NCBI GenBank assembly: GCA_963720735.1
Contig: CAVRGL010000010.1
Coordinates: 124,001 to 188,000 of the forward strand
Direction of reading: 5' to 3'
DNA length: 64,000 bases
From: JBBRHQ01 sp963720735
GTDB lineage: Bacteria > Actinomycetota > Thermoleophilia > Solirubrobacterales > 70-9
Positions within the stretch are counted from its first letter, which is position 1, and each line of letters opens with the position of its first letter. Position numbers and translations under genes: made by a program. Under the pieces are notes generated by a model, which saw only the letters and a list, made by a program, of their open reading frames with translations, was not told the DNA's origin and did no database searches. Positions 32,366 to 39,750 of the stretch are shown in pieces.

Positions 32366-33954
32366 ACCGGCATCACGCCGTGCTTCCTCCAGGGCCGCTC
32401 GACCCGCTTGTCCTTGGCCATCCGCAGGGCGCGGACGATCGTCGGGCGGGTCTCGCGAGGGTCGATGATGTCGTCGATCGCGGCGTTGCCGGCCGCTATG
32501 TAGGGGTCGATCTGGGCCCGGACAGCCCTAAGCATCTCCTCCCGGGTGGCGTCGGGATCTTCGGATGCCTCGATCGCCGAGCGGCCGATGATGTTGACCG
32601 CTCCCTCCGGCCCCATCACGGAGATCTCCGCCCCCGGCCAGGCGACGATCAGGTCGGGCTCATACGCCTTGCCGCACATCACGTAGTAGCCGGCGCCGTA
32701 GGCCTTTCGGACCACCACCGTCACCTTGGGCACGGTGGCGCGGGAGACCGCGTAGAGCATCTTCGCCCCGTGGCGGATGATCCCGGCGTGCTCGACCTTC
32801 GAGCCGACCATGAAGCCGGGGACGTCCTGGAGGAAGACGAGCGGGATGTTGAAGGCGTCGCAGAGGTTGATGAAGCGGGCCGCCTTGTCGGCGGAGTCGT
32901 TGTCGAGGATCCCGGCGAGCTGCTTCGGCTGGTTGGCGACGATCCCCGCCGGCCGGCCGCCGAAGCGCGCCAGGCAGGTGATCAGGGTGCGGGCGAAGCG
33001 CGGCTTGATGTCGAAGAAGGAGCCGTCGTCGACGATCTCGGTGATCACCTCATACATGTCGTAGGGCTGGCGCGAGGAGTCGGGGACAATCTCCAGCAGC
33101 CGCTCCGAGGCGCGATCCTCGGGATCTGAGGTCTCCTTGATCGGAGGCTTCTCCTCGCAGTTCGAGGGGAAGAAGGAGAGGTACTGCTTCACCGCGGCGA
33201 TGCACTCGTCGTCGTCGGCGACCTCGAGGTCCCCGACGCCCGACTTGCGGCAATGGACCTTGGCCCCGCCAAGATCCTCCATCGAGATCTCCTCGCCGGT
33301 CACCGCCTTGGTCAGGTGCGGGCCGGCCAGGGCCATCGCTCCCTGGCCGACGACCATCGGCACGAAGTCGGAGAGGCCGGGGATGTACGCGGTGCCGGCG
33401 GCGCAGGGGCCGAGCATCGCGGCGACCAGGGGGATCACCCCGGACATCTCGACCTCCTCGCGGAACAGGTGGCCCGATCCCGCGAACAGCGATCCCGCCG
33501 CCTCCTGGATCCGCGCCCCGGCGGAGTCGAGCAGCCAGATGAACGGCATCCGCTTCTGCAGGGCCATCTCCCGCAACCGGGTCACCTTCAGCTCGCCGGT
33601 CATCCCCATCGAGCCCGCCATCACCGTGAAGTCGTAGGCGGCGACGCAGCAGGGGCGGCCATCGACGTCGCCCCAGCCGGTGATCACTCCGTCGGCCGGC
33701 GCCTCCTTACCCTCCATCGAGCGCTGCGAAAAGTGGGGGCGGCCGTGGATCCCCATCTCGACGAAGCTGCCCTCATCGAGGAGCAGGGCGATCCGCTCGC
33801 GCGCCGTCAGCTTGCCGCGCTCGTGCTGGAGCTCGATCTTCACGGCGCCGCCGCCGAGCTTGGCGTGCTCGCGGCGCTCGTGAAGCTGCTCGGTCAGCTC
33901 GTCCAGCGGCGCCGTGCCGGGCAATTTCGAGGGGTTTCCGGTGTCTTTGCTCAC
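32362..33954 (-). CDS. Acyl-CoA carboxylase carboxyltransferase (beta) subunit
   Basis: About 530 residues of the propionyl-CoA/methylcrotonyl-CoA carboxylase carboxyltransferase type. It shows ERIALLLDEGSFVEMG, VAAYDFTVMAGSMG, LDSAGARIQE, the oxyanion-type GTAYIPGLSDF, and C-terminal FLQDVPGFMVG, KAYGAGYYVM and MGPEGAVNI. The GTG at 33954 is preferred (GGAAGGG just upstream, GTGA overlap with the hydratase stop); ATG 33966 is the alternative. No biotin carboxylase or biotin carrier gene lies in the window, so it must borrow a partner encoded elsewhere or act in decarboxylation. Confidence 0.88.
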   Translation of the reverse strand: MSKDTGNPSKLPGTAPLDELTEQLHERREHAKLGGGAVKIELQHERGKLTARERIALLLDEGSFVEMGIHGRPHFSQRSMEGKEAPADGVITGWGDVDGRPCCVAAYDFTVMAGSMGMTGELKVTRLREMALQKRMPFIWLLDSAGARIQEAAGSLFAGSGHLFREEVEMSGVIPLVAAMLGPCAAGTAYIPGLSDFVPMVVGQGAMALAGPHLTKAVTGEEISMEDLGGAKVHCRKSGVGDLEVADDDECIAAVKQYLSFFPSNCEEKPPIKETSDPEDRASERLLEIVPDSSRQPYDMYEVITEIVDDGSFFDIKPRFARTLITCLARFGGRPAGIVANQPKQLAGILDNDSADKAARFINLCDAFNIPLVFLQDVPGFMVGSKVEHAGIIRHGAKMLYAVSRATVPKVTVVVRKAYGAGYYVMCGKAYEPDLIVAWPGAEISVMGPEGAVNIIGRSAIEASEDPDATREEMLRAVRAQIDPYIAAGNAAIDDIIDPRETRPTIVRALRMAKDKRVERPWRKHGVMPV

Positions 33955-34733
33955 TTTCCCTTCCATTGCGGCTCGCGCTTTTCGAAAAAGGCGGTGACAC
34001 CCTCGACGATGTCCTCGGTGGAGAGGGTCAGCGACAGCTGTGAGCGCAGGAACTCGAGCGCATCATCGACCGCCATGTCCTGCTGGCGGTACATGGCGTC
34101 GTGGCCGAGCCGCATCAGGACCGGGCTCTTGGAGGCCAGCTTCGAGGCCCAGTCGCCGACCGCGGCGGTGAACTCGGCCGCCGGCACGACCTTGTTCGCG
34201 ATCCCGCACTCGACCGCTTCCTCGGCGCTCATCCTCTCGCCGAGCAGCATCATCTCGTTGACCTTCTTGCGCGGCACGTTGCGGTAGATGATCGCCATGA
34301 TCATGTAGGGAAAGGCGCCGACGTTGATCTCTGGTGTGCCGAAGGTCGCGCCCTCGCGGGCGATCAGCAGATCGCAGGAGAGCGCCAGGCCCATGCCGCC
34401 GGCGAGGACGTGCCCGTTGGCCGCGCACAGCGAGGGCTTGCCGAGCCGCGGCATGAGGCGGAAGAACTCGAGGAACAGGTCGGATGCGAAGTGCTTCTCG
34501 ACCAATGGCACCTCGGCACCGAAGCCGCCGAGGTCGGCGCCGGCGCAGAAGACCTTCTCGCCGGAGCCCGTGAGGACGACCGCGCGCACCTCCTCGGAAT
34601 CGCGCGCCGTGCGCATCGCGTCGACCAGCTCGGTGAGCATCTGCCCGGAGAGCATGTTGCGCTTCTCGGGGTCGTCGAGGGTGACTGTCGCGACGTTCCC
34701 CTCGACCTCGTAGCGGACCTTCTCGTAGGCCAT
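33951..34733 (-). CDS. Enoyl-CoA hydratase/isomerase family protein
   Basis: A 260-residue crotonase-fold protein. Motifs are AVVLTGSGEKVFCAGADLGGF (oxyanion hole), AANGHVLAGGMGLALSCDL and the catalytic-region TFGTPEINVGAFP with a Glu in the hydratase position. It would hydrate an enoyl-CoA from the divergent acyl-CoA dehydrogenases. The ATG at 34733 is preferred over 34751 because GCGGAG precedes it. It is the first gene of the six-gene operon. Confidence 0.88.
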   Translation of the reverse strand: MAYEKVRYEVEGNVATVTLDDPEKRNMLSGQMLTELVDAMRTARDSEEVRAVVLTGSGEKVFCAGADLGGFGAEVPLVEKHFASDLFLEFFRLMPRLGKPSLCAANGHVLAGGMGLALSCDLLIAREGATFGTPEINVGAFPYMIMAIIYRNVPRKKVNEMMLLGERMSAEEAVECGIANKVVPAAEFTAAVGDWASKLASKSPVLMRLGHDAMYRQQDMAVDDALEFLRSQLSLTLSTEDIVEGVTAFFEKREPQWKGK

Positions 34734-34758
34734 CTCCGCGCAGCCTAGCACCGATGAA

Positions 34759-34782
34759 AGTAGGAAGTGCTACTGTCCACTT
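34759..34782. promoter_or_regulatory. Overlapping small dyads in the divergent acyl-CoA promoter region
   Basis: AGTAG gaagtg CTACT (34759-34774) overlaps AAGTG ctactgtc CACTT (34765-34782) in the 93-base spacer between the enoyl-CoA hydratase and acyl-CoA dehydrogenase starts. This is a likely place for a shared regulator such as the operon's MerR protein. The evidence is position and symmetry alone. Confidence 0.35.
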
Positions 34783-34826
34783 TTGCTCCGACCGGAGCCC
34801 CCGACCCCGAGCAGAGGAGAGCAGCT

Positions 34827-36044
34827 GTGGCGACCGCGACGACCAACGGCACCTCGGTGATCAAGCCCGACCACGACTCGGGCCGCAAGCACTTCATCTT
34901 CACCCAGGAGCACGAGGACCTGCGGGAGTCGCTGACCTCGTGGGTGAAGAAGGAGCTCCACCCCCACCGCAACGAGTGGGAGGAGACGTACTGGCCCAGC
35001 GAGGTGATGAAGCGCGCCGGCGACCTCGGCTTCCTCGGGCTCTGCTTCCCCGAGGAGTACGGCGGCCAGGGCGGCGACTACTACTACTCGCTGGTGCGGG
35101 CCGAGTCGATGAGCTATTCCGGCTCCGGCGGCACCAACATGGGCTTCGCGGTCCAGACCGACATGGTGCTGCCCCCGATCCACCTGCTCGGTACCGAGGA
35201 GCAGAAGCAGCGCTACCTGCCCCCAGGGATCAGGGGCGAGAAGATCGGCTGCCTGGGGATCACCGAGCCGGGCGCCGGCTCCGACGTCGCCGGGATCCGC
35301 ACCACGGCGATCCGCGACGGCGATGAGTACGTGATCAACGGTTCGAAGACGTTCATCACCAACGGGCCGCGCGCCGACTTCATCGTCCTTGTCGCCAAGA
35401 CCGACCCGGAGGCGCGACACGAGGGGATCACGCTGTTCATCGTCGACCTGCGCGATGAGAGCGGCGAGAAGGTCCCCGGCTTCACCGTCTCCGCCGAGCT
35501 GGAGAAGATGGGAATGCACGCCTCCGACACCGGCGAGCTCGCCTTCGAGGACGTCCGCGTTCCCGCCGACGCCGTCCTCGGCGAGGTCGGCAAGGGCTTC
35601 TACCACATCAGCTGGGAGCTCCAGGGGGAGCGGCTGGTCGCCGCGTTCGGCTCCCACGCCGGGTGCGAGCGGATGATCGAGAAGACGCTGGAGTACGCGA
35701 AGGAGCGCGAGGCCTTCGGGCGCCCGATCGGCAAGTTCCAGGCGATCCGCCACAAGTTCGCCGAGATGGCGACCAAGACCGAGGCGGCGAAGCAGTTCAA
35801 CTACGCCACCGCCTGGCGCTTCGCCAACGGCGAGTACCCGGTGCGGGAGATCACCATGGCGAAGCTGTTCTCCTCGCGGGTCGCCTGCGAGGTGGCCGAC
35901 GAGTGCCTCCAGATCCTCGGCGGCTACGGCTACATGAAGGAGTACGAGATCGAGCGCACCTATCGCGACGTGCGGCTGAACCGGATCGGCGCCGGCACCG
36001 ACGAGATCATGCTCGACGTGATCGGCCGCTCCTACGGGCTCTAG
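34827..36044 (+). CDS. Acyl-CoA dehydrogenase
   Basis: A 405-residue FAD-dependent acyl-CoA dehydrogenase introducing the alpha-beta double bond. Signatures are FPEEYGGQGGDYYYS, GCLGITEPGAGSDVAGIRTTA, NGSKTFITNGPRAD and the C-terminal ILGGYGYMKEYEIERTYRD with GAGTDEIM. The GTG at 34827 is chosen because AGAGGAGAG stands seven bases before it. It opens a short run with an NTF2-like gene and a second dehydrogenase, divergent from the hydratase operon. Substrate chain length cannot be read from sequence. Confidence 0.92.
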   Translation: MATATTNGTSVIKPDHDSGRKHFIFTQEHEDLRESLTSWVKKELHPHRNEWEETYWPSEVMKRAGDLGFLGLCFPEEYGGQGGDYYYSLVRAESMSYSGSGGTNMGFAVQTDMVLPPIHLLGTEEQKQRYLPPGIRGEKIGCLGITEPGAGSDVAGIRTTAIRDGDEYVINGSKTFITNGPRADFIVLVAKTDPEARHEGITLFIVDLRDESGEKVPGFTVSAELEKMGMHASDTGELAFEDVRVPADAVLGEVGKGFYHISWELQGERLVAAFGSHAGCERMIEKTLEYAKEREAFGRPIGKFQAIRHKFAEMATKTEAAKQFNYATAWRFANGEYPVREITMAKLFSSRVACEVADECLQILGGYGYMKEYEIERTYRDVRLNRIGAGTDEIMLDVIGRSYGL

Positions 36045-36055
36045 CCGCGACCGAC

Positions 36056-36098
36056 GTGGGACCTTTCAGATGCCTATATGGCGCTTCAAAGGTCCCAC
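36056..36098 (+). terminator. Strong hairpin after the first acyl-CoA dehydrogenase
   Basis: Perfect 11-base arms GTGGGACCTTT / AAAGGTCCCAC enclose an inner GCC-TATAT-GGC stem-loop, 11 bases after the stop codon. It is a probable terminator or a processing hairpin that separates expression of the dehydrogenase from the NTF2-like gene 30 bases on. Confidence 0.65.
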
Positions 36099-36127
36099 CG
36101 TCTCGAAACGAGATCGAGTAGCAATCG

Positions 36128-36556
36128 ATGTCGGGGCTTGATCACGTCCGCTCCTACTACGAGGCGCTCAACAGCGGCGACGCCGAGCGCGTCTCGGCCC
36201 ACTTCACACACGACGCGATCCACTACTACACGCGACTGGGGCCGCACGAGGGCGCCGCGACGATCGGCGAGTACGCGGCCTGGGCTGTGGCCAATATCGA
36301 CGGCCAGTGGTACCTGGAGCACGGGATCGAGGGCGACGGCGAGGTGGTGATCGAGTGGACGATGACCTGGCGCGACCCGCGCTCCGGGGAGAAGCGTCTC
36401 GACCGCGGCACCGAGTGGTTCGGCTTCCGGGACGGGTTGATCAAGGAGGTTCGCGCCTACCACCACGGCGGCCGCAAGAACCTCCAGGGGGACCTGCTCG
36501 GCTTCGACCACGCCGGGCGCGGTTACACCATGCTCGAGGACTGGCGGGCGCCCTGA
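36128..36556 (+). CDS. NTF2-like/SnoaL-like protein
   Basis: A 142-residue protein of the cone-shaped NTF2 fold, recognised from the N-terminal helix SYYEALNSGDAERVSAHFTHDA, then EWTMTWRDP, the GTEWFGFRDGLIKEVRAYHH strand pair and the final aromatic tail. Members bind or transform small hydrophobic substrates, and some act as hydratases or isomerases. It lies between two acyl-CoA dehydrogenases with a 2-base gap to the second, so it probably serves the same pathway. Confidence 0.8.
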   Translation: MSGLDHVRSYYEALNSGDAERVSAHFTHDAIHYYTRLGPHEGAATIGEYAAWAVANIDGQWYLEHGIEGDGEVVIEWTMTWRDPRSGEKRLDRGTEWFGFRDGLIKEVRAYHHGGRKNLQGDLLGFDHAGRGYTMLEDWRAP

Positions 36557-36558
36557 GC

Positions 36559-37731
36559 GTGATCAAGGACAGCGGCGCCCGGGCTCTCCTTCCGCCCTTC
36601 GGCGAAGAGCATGAGGAGCTGCGCGAGACGGTACGCCGCTTCGTCCGCGAGGAGATCGCGCCTCACGTTTCCGGGTGGGAGGAGGCGCGCGAGTTCCCGC
36701 GGGAGCTGTTCCAGCGCTGCGGAGAGCTCGGCTTCCTCGGCCTGAAGTTCCCGGAGGAGTACGGCGGCCAAGGGGGCACCCACCTCCACGACGCCGTCTG
36801 GGTCGAGGAGCTGGCCCGCTCCGGGGCCTCGGGCGGGGTCGGAGCGGGGCTCAACGCCCACGCCTCGATCGCGATGCCGCCGGTGTTCAACTTCGGCACC
36901 GAGGAGCAGCGCAGGCGCTGGATCGTTCCCGGAATCAAGGGCGAGAAGGTCGGGGCGCTGGGGATCACCGAGCCGGGCGCCGGCTCCGACGTCGCCGGGC
37001 TCCGCACCTTCGCCCGCCGGGTCGACGGCGGCTACGTCGTCAACGGGGCCAAGACCTTCATCACCAACGGGGTGCGCGCCGACTTCCTGGTCTGCGCCTG
37101 CAAGACGACCGAGGAAGGCGGTCACGGCGGCATCTCCTTCCTGGTACTGGAGCGCGAGATGCCCGGCTACGAGGTGACCGCGAAGCTCGAGAAGCTCGGC
37201 TGGCACTCATCCGACACCGGCGAGCTCTCCTTCACCGACGTCGAGGTGCCCGCGGAGAACCTCCTGGGGACCGAGAACGGCGGCTTCGCGCTGATCATGG
37301 CCAACTTCGCCTGGGAGCGGCTGTTGATGGCGATCGGCGCGATCGGCGCAATGCAGAGGGTGATCGAGGCGACGGTCGCCTACGCCGGCGAGCGGGAGGC
37401 GTTCGGGCGGCCGATCGGCTCCTTCCAGGCGATCCGCCACAAGGTCGCCGAGATGGCGATGGGCGCCGAGGCCGCCCGCGCCCTCACCTACAACGCCCTG
37501 CGCCTCTTCCACGAGGGCCAGGAGTGCATCCGCGAGGTGACGATGGCCAAGCTCGTCACCCAGCGCGGCCTGGTCGAGATCTGCGACGAGGCGCTGCAGA
37601 TCCACGGCGGCTACGGCTACATGCGCGAGTACGGGATCGAGCGAGCGCTCCGCGACGCCCGCCTCGGCCCGATCGGCGGCGGCACCGACGAGATCATGAA
37701 GGAGATCCTCGGCAAGCAGATGGGGCTGTAG
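36559..37731 (+). CDS. Acyl-CoA dehydrogenase (second copy)
   Basis: A 390-residue paralogue of the upstream dehydrogenase, with FPEEYGGQGGTHLHD, LGITEPGAGSDVAGLRTFA, GAKTFITNGVRADF, HSSDTGELSF and IHGGYGYMREYGIERALRD. The GTG at 36559 starts two bases after the NTF2-like stop. The two copies differ in the pocket region (SGSGGTNMGF versus SGGVGAGLNAH), which suggests different substrates or paired activity. It is followed by a 54-base gap to a convergent operon. Confidence 0.9.
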   Translation: MIKDSGARALLPPFGEEHEELRETVRRFVREEIAPHVSGWEEAREFPRELFQRCGELGFLGLKFPEEYGGQGGTHLHDAVWVEELARSGASGGVGAGLNAHASIAMPPVFNFGTEEQRRRWIVPGIKGEKVGALGITEPGAGSDVAGLRTFARRVDGGYVVNGAKTFITNGVRADFLVCACKTTEEGGHGGISFLVLEREMPGYEVTAKLEKLGWHSSDTGELSFTDVEVPAENLLGTENGGFALIMANFAWERLLMAIGAIGAMQRVIEATVAYAGEREAFGRPIGSFQAIRHKVAEMAMGAEAARALTYNALRLFHEGQECIREVTMAKLVTQRGLVEICDEALQIHGGYGYMREYGIERALRDARLGPIGGGTDEIMKEILGKQMGL

Positions 37732-37785
37732 GGATTTGCAGGGATTTTGTAGCCGCCTAGTCCAGCCCCCGGGTCATCTCCCGTC

Positions 37786-38124
37786 CTACCCGTTTCTCCC
37801 ACCCTTGCGCTCGACCGGAAGCCCGGCCGCTTCCCAGCCCTTCCAGCCGTCGGTGATTTCCGCCGCGCCACGCCACCGGGTCAGCTTCGAGCGGTTGGCA
37901 TGCTGGCAGAGGTAGATCGTTCCCTCGCCCTTCGGCCAGAGGGCGTGACGCAGCAACGCGGCTCTCCTCGCGCCGGGCGGCCAGCCGTACCGGCGGCGTT
38001 CGATCTCGGTCCTCAGGTCCAGGATCTCGGCCGTACCGCGCTGCGCCGCCTCCCAGGCCTGGTGTGCGCTCACCTCTCGACTCCCGGGCGCGGTCATGAC
38101 CCGCTCTGGCTGATCAGTGCCCAC
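37786..38124 (-). CDS. Rhodanese-like sulfurtransferase domain protein
   Basis: A 112-residue single-domain rhodanese: EILDLRTEIERRRYG near the start, the active-site loop IYLCQHANRSK with the catalytic Cys, and a final WKGWEAAGLPVE helix. It would carry persulfide sulfur. It overlaps the DUF1641 gene (GTG start 38124); an ATG at 38097 is the alternative. As the last gene of the ArsR-SQR operon it likely accepts sulfane sulfur produced by the SQR-like enzyme. Confidence 0.78.
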   Translation of the reverse strand: MGTDQPERVMTAPGSREVSAHQAWEAAQRGTAEILDLRTEIERRRYGWPPGARRAALLRHALWPKGEGTIYLCQHANRSKLTRWRGAAEITDGWKGWEAAGLPVERKGGRNG

Positions 38125-38557
38125 GCTGCGAGCGCAGGACGGCGACCATCAGCTCCATCGCGGCGGCGACGTCGGGGCTGCGGAGGATCTCGATCGCCTC
38201 GCGCAGCTTCATTGGCTCAGTCCGGTCGCGGAACTGAGGGTAGGCCTCGCGGATTGCTTGCGGCCCGTCCATGGCGAGCTTGAAGCCCCCCTCGTAGGGA
38301 ATCTGACCGAGCGTCCCCATCAGCATCATCAGGTTGGCGACCATCGTCATCAGGTCGGGCCGCGTCAGGGCGCTGAAGTTCTCGTCGAACTCTTCGAGGA
38401 TCGAGTTCATGCCGGCCAGAAGGCCGCTGTCGGCCAGTCGCTCGACCATCTCCAGCGCTTGCTCCAACTGCGCGGCGTTTCGCGCCAGCCTCTTCTGCAA
38501 CCGCTCGAGGGCGGAGCGCTCCTCCGGCGTCAAGGGAGTGCTGTCATCGCCTGACAC
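38114..38557 (-). CDS. DUF1641 family protein
   Basis: A 147-residue mostly helical protein of the DUF1641 type: LEMVERLADSGLLAGMNSIL, then PDLMTMVANLMMLMGTLGQI and a C-terminal EAIEILRSPDVAAAMELMVAVLR. DUF1641 proteins occur next to sulfide:quinone oxidoreductase-like and formate dehydrogenase genes, and probably assist them. The GTG start is two bases after the SQR-like stop. No catalytic residues are evident. Confidence 0.78.
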   Translation of the reverse strand: MSGDDSTPLTPEERSALERLQKRLARNAAQLEQALEMVERLADSGLLAGMNSILEEFDENFSALTRPDLMTMVANLMMLMGTLGQIPYEGGFKLAMDGPQAIREAYPQFRDRTEPMKLREAIEILRSPDVAAAMELMVAVLRSQRGH

Positions 38558-38559
38558 CC

Positions 38560-39714
38560 TCAGCCTCCGAACAGGTTCGCGAACCAGTAGGCCTCGAATC
38601 CTGACTTGACCGCCCTGAAGGCGCGCATGCCACCGAGCATGCGGCAATCTGGAGCCTCGGCGCGACCACAGAGCTTGTCGGTGAAATCACACCAGACGGC
38701 AGCGCCCTCGTAGCCGGTGTCCATCACGCAAACGCCAACCATGTTGTAGAGCTCACCGACGTAGGTGCCGCGCGCCTTGTCAATGATCTGGGTGACGACG
38801 TGCTCGGCCTGGAAGTGCGCGAAGACACCGGCCATGCCTAGACCGATTGTCGGGGCGACGACATCGCCGATGCCCCAGACGTCCTCGAACTCGGGGGAGG
38901 CCATCGACGGAAGCTTCACGTCCATATAGCCGCCCTCGGCGGCCATCCCTGAATCGCGGATCACCTGCGGCGCCTCGTGGGCGGGGACGACCAGCGCGAG
39001 GTCGTAGGCGAGCTCGCGCTGGTCCTTTGAACGCAACACCTTGTCGTCGGGATCGTGGCGCTCGAGGTGGAACCCGCCCTCGAAGCGGACCTGGCGCTGA
39101 TCGAGGAGGCGACCGAACCCGTCGGCCATCAACGGTCCGAAGGTCTCCATCGGGCGCTCCCAGATGTGGAAGACCGAAATCTCCGTACGCTCAGAGACTC
39201 CACGCTGGTCGGCCAGGTAGCGCAGCATCATCGCCGCCTCGAACGGCGCAGGGGGGCAGCGATAGGGCCAGGACTCGACCCCGACCACGACCCGGCCGCC
39301 GTCGAACCCGGCCAGCCGCTCCCTCGCCGCGAGGGCGTCGTCCAGCTCCCAGGGCGCCTCCAGCCCCGCCACCCGCTGGGAACGGCGCAACTCGGCGCCG
39401 AGCGAGACGATCAGGTAGTCGTAGTCAACGCCGCCCGACCCGGTCTCGACCCGGCGCGCCTGCGGGTCAATCGCGGTGACCTCATCGTTCACCACCTGGG
39501 TGCCGTAGCGCTCGGACAGGATCGAGAGCTCTCGGCGCACCTGGTCGGGCTCGCGCTTGCCGGTCATCACCCAGAGATAGCTCGGCCTGTACTCGTGCCA
39601 GTGGCTGCGGTCGATCAATACGACCTCGAACTCACCCTCCTTTGACCAGCGCCCGAGGCGCTTGGCGGCAACGGCGCCGCCACTGCCGCCGCCGAGGATG
39701 ACCACGCGTTTCAC
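38560..39714 (-). CDS. Sulfide:quinone oxidoreductase-like FAD enzyme
   Basis: A 384-residue flavoprotein. VVILGGGSGGAVAAKRLG binds FAD, a second region has DYLIVSLGAELR, and SWPYRCPPAPFEAAMML matches the conserved CPPAP/E block of SQR enzymes. Further cysteines lie at the C-terminus (MVGVCVMD, WCDFTDKLCG). The GTG at 39714 is chosen at the family start; the frame extends to 39744. It would oxidise sulfide to sulfane sulfur and pass electrons to quinone. The rhodanese and DUF1641 neighbours support that. NADH dehydrogenase-like activity is the alternative. Confidence 0.78.
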   Translation of the reverse strand: MKRVVILGGGSGGAVAAKRLGRWSKEGEFEVVLIDRSHWHEYRPSYLWVMTGKREPDQVRRELSILSERYGTQVVNDEVTAIDPQARRVETGSGGVDYDYLIVSLGAELRRSQRVAGLEAPWELDDALAARERLAGFDGGRVVVGVESWPYRCPPAPFEAAMMLRYLADQRGVSERTEISVFHIWERPMETFGPLMADGFGRLLDQRQVRFEGGFHLERHDPDDKVLRSKDQRELAYDLALVVPAHEAPQVIRDSGMAAEGGYMDVKLPSMASPEFEDVWGIGDVVAPTIGLGMAGVFAHFQAEHVVTQIIDKARGTYVGELYNMVGVCVMDTGYEGAAVWCDFTDKLCGRAEAPDCRMLGGMRAFRAVKSGFEAYWFANLFGG

Positions 39715-39750
39715 GTCGCCGACCCTATTCCCCTCGCATCGCAACCGGCG

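Noticed and set aside
36128..36556. NTF2-like protein as a steroid isomerase of a sterol pathway
   Set aside because: The fold is shared by many functions and no other sterol-specific gene is adjacent, so no function was assigned.
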